From Winkia neuii subsp. neuii DSM 8576 (GTDB lineage Bacteria > Actinomycetota > Actinomycetes > Actinomycetales > Actinomycetaceae), in assembly GCF_000420405.1 (NCBI RefSeq), contig NZ_ATUW01000012.1, positions 1 to 38,796 of the forward strand: a stretch of DNA of 38,796 nucleotides. The letters run 5' to 3'. The notes below the pieces were generated by a model. It saw nothing but the letters and a program-made list of their open reading frames with translations. It had not been told where the DNA came from and ran no database searches. Of this stretch, positions 8,197-15,597 are shown piece after piece (the first letter of the stretch is position 1; every line of letters begins with the position of its first letter). The position numbers were made by a program, and so were the translations under genes.

Positions 8197-9584
8197 TTTT
8201 TGGCTGCGGTCTTGGGGATAAGCAGCGAGAACGCGAATGCTGCCACCAGCAGAATGGCGCCAGCAACGACGGTGGTGGTGTAACCGCCCTGCCCGCCGCC
8301 AGCTGCAGTGTTGATGGCGTAGAGCACGGCGAAGGACATGCCGGCCCCCAGGTTAAAGGCACCCGCATTCAGCCCGGGCAGGTAGCCGGGGTTGTCGGCG
8401 GGAGACAATTCGATGCCCAAACCGTTTAGCATAATGTTGCCGATGCCAGCGTAGGTAATACCCACGAAAATGGAGATGAACAGTAAGAACAGCTTGCTGG
8501 GATGGTAGACGCCAAATACGGTTAGCGCCAGCCCCACCACGGTGCCGAGCAGACCGATGTGCAGCACTTTGTGGTAGCCGATGCGCCCGGCCAGCGTGCC
8601 TGCAAGGGGACCCATAACCAGCCCTGCCAGGGCATACGGGGTTAGGGTGTAGAGCGAAACCACGTCTGCGCCTAGGCCCGCACCCACCTGCTGGTCCTGT
8701 GCCAGGGCGGGAATAATTCCATTCATGATCGCGAACACGCCCGTCATGGTTAGTAGGGTGGTGGTTAGCAGTGCCCAAGTGGAACGGGATTTCAAATAGG
8801 CGGTACTTACCAGGGGGTGCCTGGCCGCGTCCTCGCGCTTCCAAAAACCCCAGGCACTTCCGGCGCACACGAGGGCGAGCACGATTACCAGCACCCAGTT
8901 GGCGCCAGCGAGTTTGGCGGCCTCATTGATTGCGACGAGGGCGGCGCCCACGGCCACAACCAGCAGTAGCGTTCCCAGCCAGTCCATGGGGGTGGGTTGG
9001 TCGACGCGGGATTCGTCGGTTAGGAATAACACGCAAGGGACTGCGATAAGGGCGATCACGGCCATGGTCCAAAAGACTGACGAGAACCCGAAGTTACCGG
9101 CCAAGTAGCCCCCGGCGAGGGCGTCGAGGCCGGCGATTCCGCCGTTGACTGCGGTGATTATGCCAAGCAGCGTGCCATAGAGCTTGTTGTCGGTTACGGC
9201 TTGCCGCAGGATGATTAGGCAGACGGGGACCGTAGGGCCGGCCACGCCTTGGATTAGGCGCCCAAGCATAAGTAGGGGTACTGAAGTGAAGGGGCCCGAG
9301 AGTGCCGAGAGCGCGCATCCTAGGGCCGTTAGTGCCATCATGGACGCGAGCAGTTTGCGTCGGCCAATCATGTCCCCCAGGCGGGGCAGGAAGAGCGAGA
9401 ACAGGGCCGCGGCGGTGAAGAATACCGTCTGAGTTAGGCCGATGGTGTTGGCGTCGGTGTGCAGTTCTTTCTGCATGGTGACCAGTGCAGGCGAAAGCAT
9501 GGAGGCGTTCAGCTGGAACGCGAAACAGGCGATTAGGAGGGCGGCCGTAACCGCCAGTACGGATCGATTCTTAGTGGTGTTCAT
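8193..9584 (-). CDS. MFS transporter, probably for nucleosides or ribose
   Basis: The 463-residue polytopic protein has the MFS loop 2-3 motif (GDMIGRRKLL at about residues 70-80). A repeat-like glycine motif (GTLAGRIGYHK) marks the second half. Length and helix count resemble the DHA2-like, drug/H+ antiporter-like branch, which is more often an exporter. Its place between a nucleoside hydrolase and a LacI-regulated ribokinase nevertheless argues for nucleoside or pentose uptake. Substrate assignment is inference only. AAAGGG lies about 8 bases before the ATG. The last codons overlap the LacI gene start. Confidence 0.85.
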   Translation of the reverse strand: MNTTKNRSVLAVTAALLIACFAFQLNASMLSPALVTMQKELHTDANTIGLTQTVFFTAAALFSLFLPRLGDMIGRRKLLASMMALTALGCALSALSGPFTSVPLLMLGRLIQGVAGPTVPVCLIILRQAVTDNKLYGTLLGIITAVNGGIAGLDALAGGYLAGNFGFSSVFWTMAVIALIAVPCVLFLTDESRVDQPTPMDWLGTLLLVVAVGAALVAINEAAKLAGANWVLVIVLALVCAGSAWGFWKREDAARHPLVSTAYLKSRSTWALLTTTLLTMTGVFAIMNGIIPALAQDQQVGAGLGADVVSLYTLTPYALAGLVMGPLAGTLAGRIGYHKVLHIGLLGTVVGLALTVFGVYHPSKLFLLFISIFVGITYAGIGNIMLNGLGIELSPADNPGYLPGLNAGAFNLGAGMSFAVLYAINTAAGGGQGGYTTTVVAGAILLVAAFAFSLLIPKTAAKK

Positions 9585-9623
9585 AGTGCTGGCCCTTTAA
9601 CCCCTTTTGTTGGTTGTTTCTGC

Positions 9624-10568
9624 TTAGTTTTGTTTTTGGAGGCGGTCGATGGCGTCAATTACGGTGTCCCAGAATTTGTCGAAGTCGAGCTTAGTTGCGG
9701 CCCACGTGTGGCAGTCGGCAGGAGCTGGGGATCGGAAGTCGGCCACGGTCATGCCCAGGGTGAGGGTGCCGGTCAGCTCCACATCAATGGGCACTTTCAC
9801 GGTTTGCACGATTGACGGGTCGATGAGGTAGGCGACTGTGCACGGATCGTGAACTGGAGGGAAGTCGAATCCCTGGGCGTCTTTGTAGGCTTTGCGGAAG
9901 AAGGTGAACAGGCCCAAGGTGAAGTCGCTTATAGGGCCTGGGTGGTGGGCAATCTTCTGAGCCACCTGGTCGGTGGCTAGGGCCTGGTGGGTAAGATCTA
10001 GCCCCACCATTACTACGGGCCAGTTTTCGTTGAAGACGATGTGGGCGGCCTCGGGATCAACCTTGATGTTGAACTCGGCAACGGGAGACCAGTTGCCCGT
10101 GTGGTAGCCGCCGCCCATCAACACAACTTCGCGAACGCGTTCGACGATGCGTGGCTCTTTGCGCACGGCCATAGCTATGTTGGTCAGTGGACCGGTGGGG
10201 ACCAGGGTGATTTCGCCGGGGGCGGAGCTCATAATTGTGTCGATAATCAGGTCTACCCCGTGGCGCGGGTCCAGTTGCATAGTCGGTTCTGGCAGCTCTA
10301 CTCCGTCGAGGCCGGTGTCCCCGTGTACGTCAGGGGCAATTTCCACCGGGCGGACCAGTGGATTTTTGCACCCGGCCGCAATGGGCACATCCTGCATGCC
10401 GATTACTGTGGCCACGCTGAGGGCGTTACGGGTTACTTTTTCGAGTGTTTGGTTTCCCCCTACCGTGGTTACTGCCGCTAGCTCGATGTTTGGGTTTCCC
10501 CAAGCGAGCATCATAGCGACGGCATCGTCGTGGCCGGGATCGCAGTCGAGAATAATCTTTCGTGGCAT
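9624..10568 (-). CDS. Inosine-uridine preferring nucleoside hydrolase
   Basis: The N-terminal motif DCDPGHDDA is the Ca2+-binding signature of the nucleoside hydrolase family, which splits nucleosides into base and ribose. GPLTNIAMAV and the VMGGGYHTGN segment with a downstream AEFNIKVDPEAA (Asp, Asn) are further family motifs. Two ATG codons are adjacent. I prefer 10568, five bases from GGGAGG, giving 314 residues, but 10571 cannot be excluded. It is the first gene of the operon with the MFS transporter, LacI regulator and ribokinase, and the promoter with operator lies just upstream. RihA/RihB/RihC cannot be told apart from sequence alone. Confidence 0.92.
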   Translation of the reverse strand: MPRKIILDCDPGHDDAVAMMLAWGNPNIELAAVTTVGGNQTLEKVTRNALSVATVIGMQDVPIAAGCKNPLVRPVEIAPDVHGDTGLDGVELPEPTMQLDPRHGVDLIIDTIMSSAPGEITLVPTGPLTNIAMAVRKEPRIVERVREVVLMGGGYHTGNWSPVAEFNIKVDPEAAHIVFNENWPVVMVGLDLTHQALATDQVAQKIAHHPGPISDFTLGLFTFFRKAYKDAQGFDFPPVHDPCTVAYLIDPSIVQTVKVPIDVELTGTLTLGMTVADFRSPAPADCHTWAATKLDFDKFWDTVIDAIDRLQKQN

Positions 10569-10609
10569 CATTGCCTCCCTTAGGAACTACTGTTAGGAGC
10601 CGACTGTTT

Positions 10610-10625
10610 ACGCAATCGTTTGCAC
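10610..10625. promoter_or_regulatory. PurR/LacI-type operator upstream of nucleoside hydrolase
   Basis: ACGCAATCGTTTGCAC matches the E. coli PurR-type consensus ACGCAAACGTTTGCGT at 13 of 16 positions by eye. It begins 5 bases past the -10 element at 10631-10636 on the minus strand and so covers the expected transcription start, a classic repressor position. The LacI-family gene in the same operon is the obvious candidate ligand. Confidence 0.65.
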
Positions 10626-10630
10626 AAATC

Positions 10631-10639
10631 AGTATATCA
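10631..10639 (-). promoter_or_regulatory. Extended -10 promoter of the nucleoside salvage operon
   Basis: The minus strand reads TGATATACT, an extended -10 (TGN plus TATACT). There is no good -35 at 17 bases, which fits an extended -10 promoter. Confidence 0.5.
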
Positions 10640-10702
10640 GCCCTGTAAAGCCTGCGGTAGTGCCGAAAACTGGGGACGCGCCCCAAGGTTGTGCACAAAA
10701 CT

Positions 10703-10738
10703 GGCGGGGCGCAACCATACGAAAAGTCGCGCCCCGCC
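10703..10738 (-). terminator. Rho-independent terminator after the first dmsA-like gene
   Basis: A perfect 10-bp GC stem is formed by GGCGGGGCGC (10703-10712) and GCGCCCCGCC (10729-10738). On the minus strand it is followed by AGTTTTG. It lies 33 bases beyond the stop of the catalytic subunit gene. Confidence 0.75.
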
Positions 10739-10770
10739 CAAACTTGCTTTTATCTAGCTGGCCCGCCGGA

Positions 10771-13221
10771 TTAGGCCTTTTTTACCTGCGCCAGGTTTGT
10801 GTGCTGGCCGTTGCCCTTAGATAGCGGTGTGGTATGCAGCGAGGTCAACACGTTCACCGCACCGCCGTGGTCAACTCCGTCCTCGTCCCATTCGACCCAG
10901 GCCCCCTGAGGTACGGAAACGACGCCGGGAGCGATGCGCGGGGAAACGAAGGCCTGCGTTTGGATCTTGCCGCGGTCGTTGAAAATTAGCACCTGGTCGC
11001 CGTTCTGGATCCCTCGCTCCTTGGCGTCGGAGCTGTTGATCCAAGCCTTCTGCGGATGTGCTTCGCGGTTCTTGGACAAGTTGCCGTACGTGGAGTGCGT
11101 GCGCGACTTGTAGTGGTGGCCAATTACCTGGAGCGGATATTTTTTGTTGGTGCGGGCTTCTTCGACGCCCTCGCGCGTGGGCACGTAGGCGGGGATCGGC
11201 GTAATTTCGTCGCCCGGAAGGGGGTTGGGGAACTGCCACTTCTTAGCAAGCTCTGCCAACTGCGCCGAATATAGTTCGATCTTTCCCGAGGGCGTCTCGA
11301 GTGGGTTAGCCACCGGATCGGCGCGGAATTCCTTCAGCGGTACCACGTGCTCCTTGGCGGGGTAGCGGTACACGCGCATCTTGCGCAGCTCGTCGAAGGT
11401 GGGGAACTCCGGGTTGTCCTTGCGGGTCATGTCCTGGATTTCGCGTGCCCAATCCTCAGTGTTCTTCTTGCCGCCCGAGAACTTGTCGCCGATGCCCATT
11501 CGCCGCGCAATTTCGGCAGTCACCTCGATTGCGGACTTGCATTCGTAAAGCGGCTCAATGGCTTTTTCAGCCATTATTTCGTAAGCCAATTCCCCCGTGT
11601 ATTCGCTGGGAATCAGGTCCCACCTCTCCGAGGTCGTAGTGTCGGGCAGAACCAGGTCGCACAGTTTCATGGAGGCGGTCATCTGATTGTCCATGCCAAG
11701 GATGAACTCGCACTTGGAATCGTCGTCCAAAATCTGGCGAGTGCGGTTGATGTCGCCGTGCTGTGAAGACAGCATGTTGGAACCGTAGACCACCATGAAC
11801 TTGATGCCCACATCCAACTTGTCCTTGCCTCGTACCCCATCTTTGAGGGCGGTCATTTCGGGCCCGTGGTCGATGGCGTCGGTCCACTTGTAACAGCTGA
11901 TGGTAGTTTCGACGGGGTTTTCGCCGTCGTCCATCCACACGGACTTGGGCCAGTAGTAGCCGTCGCGCCCGCCGGTGCCGCCTCCGGGAATGCCGACGTT
12001 TCCGGTTACGCAGGCCAGTAGGTAGATCGAGTTGGCCTGGTTTTCGCCGTTGGCGTGCCGCTGCGGCCCCCACCCCTGGTTGATGTTGACTGGGCCGGAA
12101 GTGGCGACCTCGCGCGCAAACTTGCGAATGGTGTCGGCCGGAATGCCCGTAATAGAGGCAGCCCATTCGGGAGTTTTTTCCACCCCGTCCTTGCCTTTGC
12201 CCTCGACGTAGGAACGGTACGAAGCGTTCTTGGGGGCGCCTGCGGGCATGTGTGCCTCGTCGAAGCCAATGCAGTATTTGTCGAGGAAGGCCTGGTCGTG
12301 CAGGTTTTCCTTGAGCATGACGTGGACCATTGCCGCGACGAGGGCGGCGTCTGTGCCCGGGCGGATCGGAATCCACTGGTCGGCCACCGTTGCGGCAGTG
12401 TCTGAATAGCGCGGGTCTACGACTATGATCTTGACGCCGGCTTCGTGGGCCTTAGTCGCGGTAAAGGCAATGCCGCCCCCGGACATGCGCGTTTCGAGCG
12501 GGTTGTTGCCCCAGAAAACGATCAGTTTCGAATTGGCGATGGAATCTTCTAGCGAGTTGGACATCTGCTCGTCTGCAGCCCCGTACACGTACTTGGTGCA
12601 CTGGGAGATCTGCAGGTAGGAGTAGTTCCCGTAGTAACCCAGGTGCCCGCCAAGCAAGTTGAACAGTCGATGCCAGCCTCCCGAGTAGGCCACGTGCGCG
12701 TTCCACACGCCCGAACCGTAGTTTTTGTAGACCGATTCGGGCCCGTACTTGTCGTAGGTGTAGCGCAGCTGCTTGGTAATTATGTCGAAGGCTTCGTCCC
12801 AGCTGATCGCTTTGAACTTGCCTTCGGAGCGTTTTTTGCCAATCCGCTTCATTGGGGTTTTGATGCGGTCGGGATTGTAGATGCGCTCGCGCATGTTGCG
12901 TCCACGCACGCAGGCCAAAATATTGCGGTTCATCAGCGTGTTGTCGCCGGTGTTGTCCGGCAGCACTCGCACTACGCGCCCGTCTTTGACTTGGAGGCGC
13001 AGCGGGCAGCGGGAGCCGCAGTTGACCACGCAGGCTGAAGACACTGTGCGGTCGACATCTGTGCGCCCGGTGCCGTTGGCTACCAGCTTGCCCTGGCCCG
13101 GGTGGGAGTACTTCACTTTCCCATTCGAGCAGGCGACTAGCCCGGCGCTGGCTCCGGCAATGGCAGACCACTTCAAGAACGAACGACGGGTGGGGCCCGA
13201 GGTCGATTTCAAATCTTTCAC
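10771..13221 (-). CDS. DMSO reductase family catalytic subunit, Tat lipoprotein (paralogue 1)
   Basis: This 816-residue molybdopterin oxidoreductase has a twin-arginine signal (RRSFLKW, Arg at 12-13). A lipobox LVAC with Cys31 follows. The [4Fe-4S] cluster is held by C64, C68, C72 and C104. GNNPLETRMSGGG and the GWGPQRHANGE block are DmsA-type cofactor contacts. Tyr200-Ser201 is the probable position of the molybdenum-coordinating serine, by eye. Around residues 170-190 it lacks the Trp-Pro-Pro motif that the second paralogue shares with DmsA, so the substrate may differ. The start is a GTG with GAGG upstream. The gene is monocistronic, bounded by a terminator, and diverges from a TetR-type regulator across a palindrome. 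An S-oxide or N-oxide reductase role is likely but the substrate is unknown. Confidence 0.92.
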   Translation of the reverse strand: MKDLKSTSGPTRRSFLKWSAIAGASAGLVACSNGKVKYSHPGQGKLVANGTGRTDVDRTVSSACVVNCGSRCPLRLQVKDGRVVRVLPDNTGDNTLMNRNILACVRGRNMRERIYNPDRIKTPMKRIGKKRSEGKFKAISWDEAFDIITKQLRYTYDKYGPESVYKNYGSGVWNAHVAYSGGWHRLFNLLGGHLGYYGNYSYLQISQCTKYVYGAADEQMSNSLEDSIANSKLIVFWGNNPLETRMSGGGIAFTATKAHEAGVKIIVVDPRYSDTAATVADQWIPIRPGTDAALVAAMVHVMLKENLHDQAFLDKYCIGFDEAHMPAGAPKNASYRSYVEGKGKDGVEKTPEWAASITGIPADTIRKFAREVATSGPVNINQGWGPQRHANGENQANSIYLLACVTGNVGIPGGGTGGRDGYYWPKSVWMDDGENPVETTISCYKWTDAIDHGPEMTALKDGVRGKDKLDVGIKFMVVYGSNMLSSQHGDINRTRQILDDDSKCEFILGMDNQMTASMKLCDLVLPDTTTSERWDLIPSEYTGELAYEIMAEKAIEPLYECKSAIEVTAEIARRMGIGDKFSGGKKNTEDWAREIQDMTRKDNPEFPTFDELRKMRVYRYPAKEHVVPLKEFRADPVANPLETPSGKIELYSAQLAELAKKWQFPNPLPGDEITPIPAYVPTREGVEEARTNKKYPLQVIGHHYKSRTHSTYGNLSKNREAHPQKAWINSSDAKERGIQNGDQVLIFNDRGKIQTQAFVSPRIAPGVVSVPQGAWVEWDEDGVDHGGAVNVLTSLHTTPLSKGNGQHTNLAQVKKA

Positions 13222-13253
13222 CGCTACCTCATCAATTTTGTTGACAGCTGTCC

Positions 13254-13270
13254 ATTAGAGTACTTCTAAT
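13254..13270. promoter_or_regulatory. Palindromic operator between the dmsA paralogue and the TetR-type gene
   Basis: ATTAGA-GTACT-TCTAAT is a perfect inverted repeat with six-base arms, lying 33 bases before the GTG of the catalytic subunit. On the minus strand it directly abuts a CATAAT -10-like hexamer. Size and position fit a TetR-family repressor site. Confidence 0.5.
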
Positions 13271-13500
13271 TATGCAGCTAGCCTGGTAAAAACCCCAGAA
13301 ATGGCCCTAGAGAGCGAGCGAGTTTGTGGGCGGTGGCCTTTCGTAAATACTCGCCCTCGCCACCGCACTGCCGAGCGAAACTAAAAAGGGAGCGCCCTGC
13401 CCGTCAGGGCTACGCAAGAGCGGCTAATACCACCCCGCAGGCCGCAGGTGAGTGGTATAAACTGGCGGTTGCTCTGTATCCGGAAAAAGGAGGTTGTGTG

Positions 13501-14172
13501 GTGCGGCCCGATTGTGCCCCTACCAGGCGCAGCCCCCAAGACGATCCGCGATACAAGCGGGTGCGAGCCGCACTCGTGTCTGCTCTGCTCGAGCTTTCAA
13601 AAAAGCAGATGGTGGACAACATTTCGGTATCTGAGCTTACGGGGGCTGCCGGGGTAGCACGGCAGACTTTTTACAAGCATGCGCCCTCGCCCGCCCACCT
13701 GTTGGCCGATTACTTGACGGGCCAGCTGCAGCCGCACTTTTCTTCACTGGCGAAGCTGATGGCCGCTCCGGCTGCCGATTCGCGGCGGCGACTCACCGAC
13801 ATCTACGTGGCAATAATGCAGGTAATTGGGCAAGAGCCTGAAATCTACAGTCAGGTATTCGTGAAAAATTCGTCCTCGGCGGTGCGGGCGTTGTTTGCCG
13901 CGAAGCTCGAGGGCGTATTCCGCACCTACGTTTCTGACTTCGCTGCCCGCCTGGAGTGGGAAGCCACCGACCTTTGGGTGGAAATGGCGGTCTCCCAGCA
14001 GTTGCACAACATGATCGCCATTATTACCGCCTGGTTGCGCACCGGCATGAAGGCTTCGGCTCGCGAGGTGGTTGCTACCTACCTGACTTTGGCACCGCCG
14101 TGGCAGCTAGTTCACCTGACCGATTCGGGGAGGGCCCCCATGCCGCGCCGCGGCTTTGTCGAAGGGCAATAG
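13501..14172 (+). CDS. TetR/AcrR-family transcriptional regulator
   Basis: The 223-residue protein has an N-terminal helix-turn-helix (ISVSELTGAAGVARQTFYKH), typical of TetR proteins, and an all-helical ligand domain. I chose the GTG at 13501 because AAGGAGG lies 7 bases upstream. The GTG at 13498 is the alternative. The open frame continues back to 13324, but that segment lacks a binding site and reads as basic low-quality sequence. It is divergent from the first Dms catalytic subunit. The palindrome at 13254-13270 between them suggests control of that gene and possibly itself. It ends at a terminator shared with the convergent DUF6457 gene. Confidence 0.85.
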   Translation: MRPDCAPTRRSPQDDPRYKRVRAALVSALLELSKKQMVDNISVSELTGAAGVARQTFYKHAPSPAHLLADYLTGQLQPHFSSLAKLMAAPAADSRRRLTDIYVAIMQVIGQEPEIYSQVFVKNSSSAVRALFAAKLEGVFRTYVSDFAARLEWEATDLWVEMAVSQQLHNMIAIITAWLRTGMKASAREVVATYLTLAPPWQLVHLTDSGRAPMPRRGFVEGQ

Positions 14173-14224
14173 CTAAGGCAGCTGCGGCAAGTGCTGGGCT
14201 TTGCAAAAACTGCGAGCCAGAGTA

Positions 14225-14261
14225 AAAATAGGCCGAAACCGCAGCGGTTTCAGCCTATTTT
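14225..14261. terminator. Bidirectional terminator between convergent genes
   Basis: AAAATAGGC and GAAACCGC pair with GCGGTTTC and GCCTATTTT, with single-base bulges between the two stem parts and a one-base centre. A-rich and T-rich flanks make it a bidirectional intrinsic terminator between the TetR-type gene and the DUF6457 gene. Confidence 0.85.
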
Positions 14262-14295
14262 AGGTAGTTTCTGCCAGCCGGACAGTTGGCAGCAG

Positions 14296-14553
14296 TTAGT
14301 TTTGCCAGTTTTGAGCGAGTTCGCCTATTTCGCGAGCTGCCTGCGCGGGATCAGTACCGGCCTTGCCGGCGGCGTAGCCGATCAGGAAAGCAGTTAGGGG
14401 CCCGCCCGGGCGCGAAGGCCCATGGGCAACTTTTCCTACCATGTCGAGCAGAGCTTCTTGGGCCTGCGGCAGGGGATTGTCCTGGAGTTGCAGGTGCTTG
14501 GCAACATCTTCAAGCCAGGCTGCCATTTGGGGGCTTTTTGCTGGATCGGCCAT
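14296..14553 (-). CDS. DUF6457-type small protein, molybdenum-cofactor associated
   Basis: The 85-residue helical protein has WLEDVAKHL at the N-terminus and the core VAHGPSRPGGPLTAFLIGYA. This matches my memory of DUF6457, a small domain found alone or fused to MobA-like molybdenum cofactor guanylyltransferases in actinobacteria. The biochemical role is unknown. GGAGGAG lies about 11 bases before the ATG. Sitting downstream of tatC in a cluster for exported molybdoenzymes supports a link to cofactor loading, which is an inference. Confidence 0.75.
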   Translation of the reverse strand: MADPAKSPQMAAWLEDVAKHLQLQDNPLPQAQEALLDMVGKVAHGPSRPGGPLTAFLIGYAAGKAGTDPAQAAREIGELAQNWQN

Positions 14554-14689
14554 GGATACTGATACTCCTCCGTGTAGATTCTTCCCCCATTATGCACACA
14601 CCACCGCGGTGCGCACGTTGTGGCGAGGGCGAAGCGTGGGCCCAGGAGCGGGAAAGCTGGGATCTTCCCGGCAAAGCTTGCCGCGAAGA

Positions 14690-15517
14690 CTAATCGACTC
14701 GTTTACGTGGGATATTTCGGCGGGAAGTTCGTTTTGGTGCAAGTCCTACTGCCTGTGCGCCAGCTTTGGGACGCAGCCGCCACCCGTAGGCCAGGTAACG
14801 TTCGTGTACCCAGCAAATCAGCACCGCCACCAGGTAGAGGGCAATTAACACTAGGGCCTGCACCGTCATAGGCCAGGGACTAGGTAGGGGGTTGGCGATG
14901 GCGGCAAATACGAAGCAAATAATTACTACCCAGCGCCACGCCCTCAGCATTTTCTTTGCCGACAAAATCCCTAAAAAGTTGGCCAATACCAGTACCTCTG
15001 GCAGCAGGTAGGAGGCTCCAAAGAGGATCACTAGCCGCATGTAGAAACTAATGTAGCTGGAGGCTTGCAGTAGTGAAATCCCGCCCACGGGTACGAAGGA
15101 TTGCAGAATGTGGACAGCTTTGGGAGCCACCCACACACCTGTCGCTGCCCCCGTGATAAACAGTGCGGCGCCAACCAGCCCAAAGGCGCAGATGTAGAGT
15201 TTTTCTTTTCGCCGCAGCCCCGGGGCAATAAACGCGCCTATCTGGTAGATCCACCACGGACAGGTCAAAATGACGCCAAGCCATATGGAAACTTGCAGCT
15301 TCAGATCGAAAGCAGCCCCAATGGTTTGGAAGTTTATGCGAGTGCCCGAGGCGCGCAGGCTTGTGAGTGGTTCGGTCATAAACGCCATTACCGGCTCGTA
15401 AAGGTACCAGCCTGCCACGGCCCCGACAAGTACCCCCACGAGGGCGAAAATGAGCCGTTTGCGCAGCTCAGCCAGGTGGGCTGAGATGGGCATGCGCCCT
15501 TGAGGGTTCTTCTTCAT
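14690..15517 (-). CDS. tatC: Sec-independent protein translocase TatC
   Basis: This 275-residue, six-helix membrane protein is the core receptor of the twin-arginine translocase. The N-terminal ISAHLAELRKRL (conserved HLxELRxR motif, Glu and Arg contacting the twin-arginine signal) and the SFYMRLVILFG segment of the TatC family are present. Its C-terminal tail is basic and longer than the core fold requires. It is the third gene of the tatB-tatA-tatC operon that lies directly downstream of one Dms catalytic subunit, whose Tat signal it would recognise. Confidence 0.97.
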   Translation of the reverse strand: MKKNPQGRMPISAHLAELRKRLIFALVGVLVGAVAGWYLYEPVMAFMTEPLTSLRASGTRINFQTIGAAFDLKLQVSIWLGVILTCPWWIYQIGAFIAPGLRRKEKLYICAFGLVGAALFITGAATGVWVAPKAVHILQSFVPVGGISLLQASSYISFYMRLVILFGASYLLPEVLVLANFLGILSAKKMLRAWRWVVIICFVFAAIANPLPSPWPMTVQALVLIALYLVAVLICWVHERYLAYGWRLRPKAGAQAVGLAPKRTSRRNIPRKRVD

Positions 15518-15597
15518 ATCCTACTTAGCTCTGCTATTTGCCGGCTTGAGATTCCGGTTCGAGGGCGAAGCCCGGCTTGCCACTTCGCCCTGGGGGC

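Noticed and set aside
11567-12376. Long out-of-frame reading frame inside the first catalytic subunit gene
   Set aside because: It is an artefact of GC-rich codon bias: Arg/Pro/Gly-rich, no motif, fully covered by a strongly supported gene.
13231-13250. FNR-type site before the first catalytic subunit
   Set aside because: ATCAATTTTGTTGA has the half-sites facing outward, the reverse of the FNR arrangement TTGAT-N4-ATCAA.
13324-13500. N-terminal extension of the TetR-type protein
   Set aside because: No ribosome binding site at 13324, low-quality sequence, while AAGGAGG sits just before GTG 13501.
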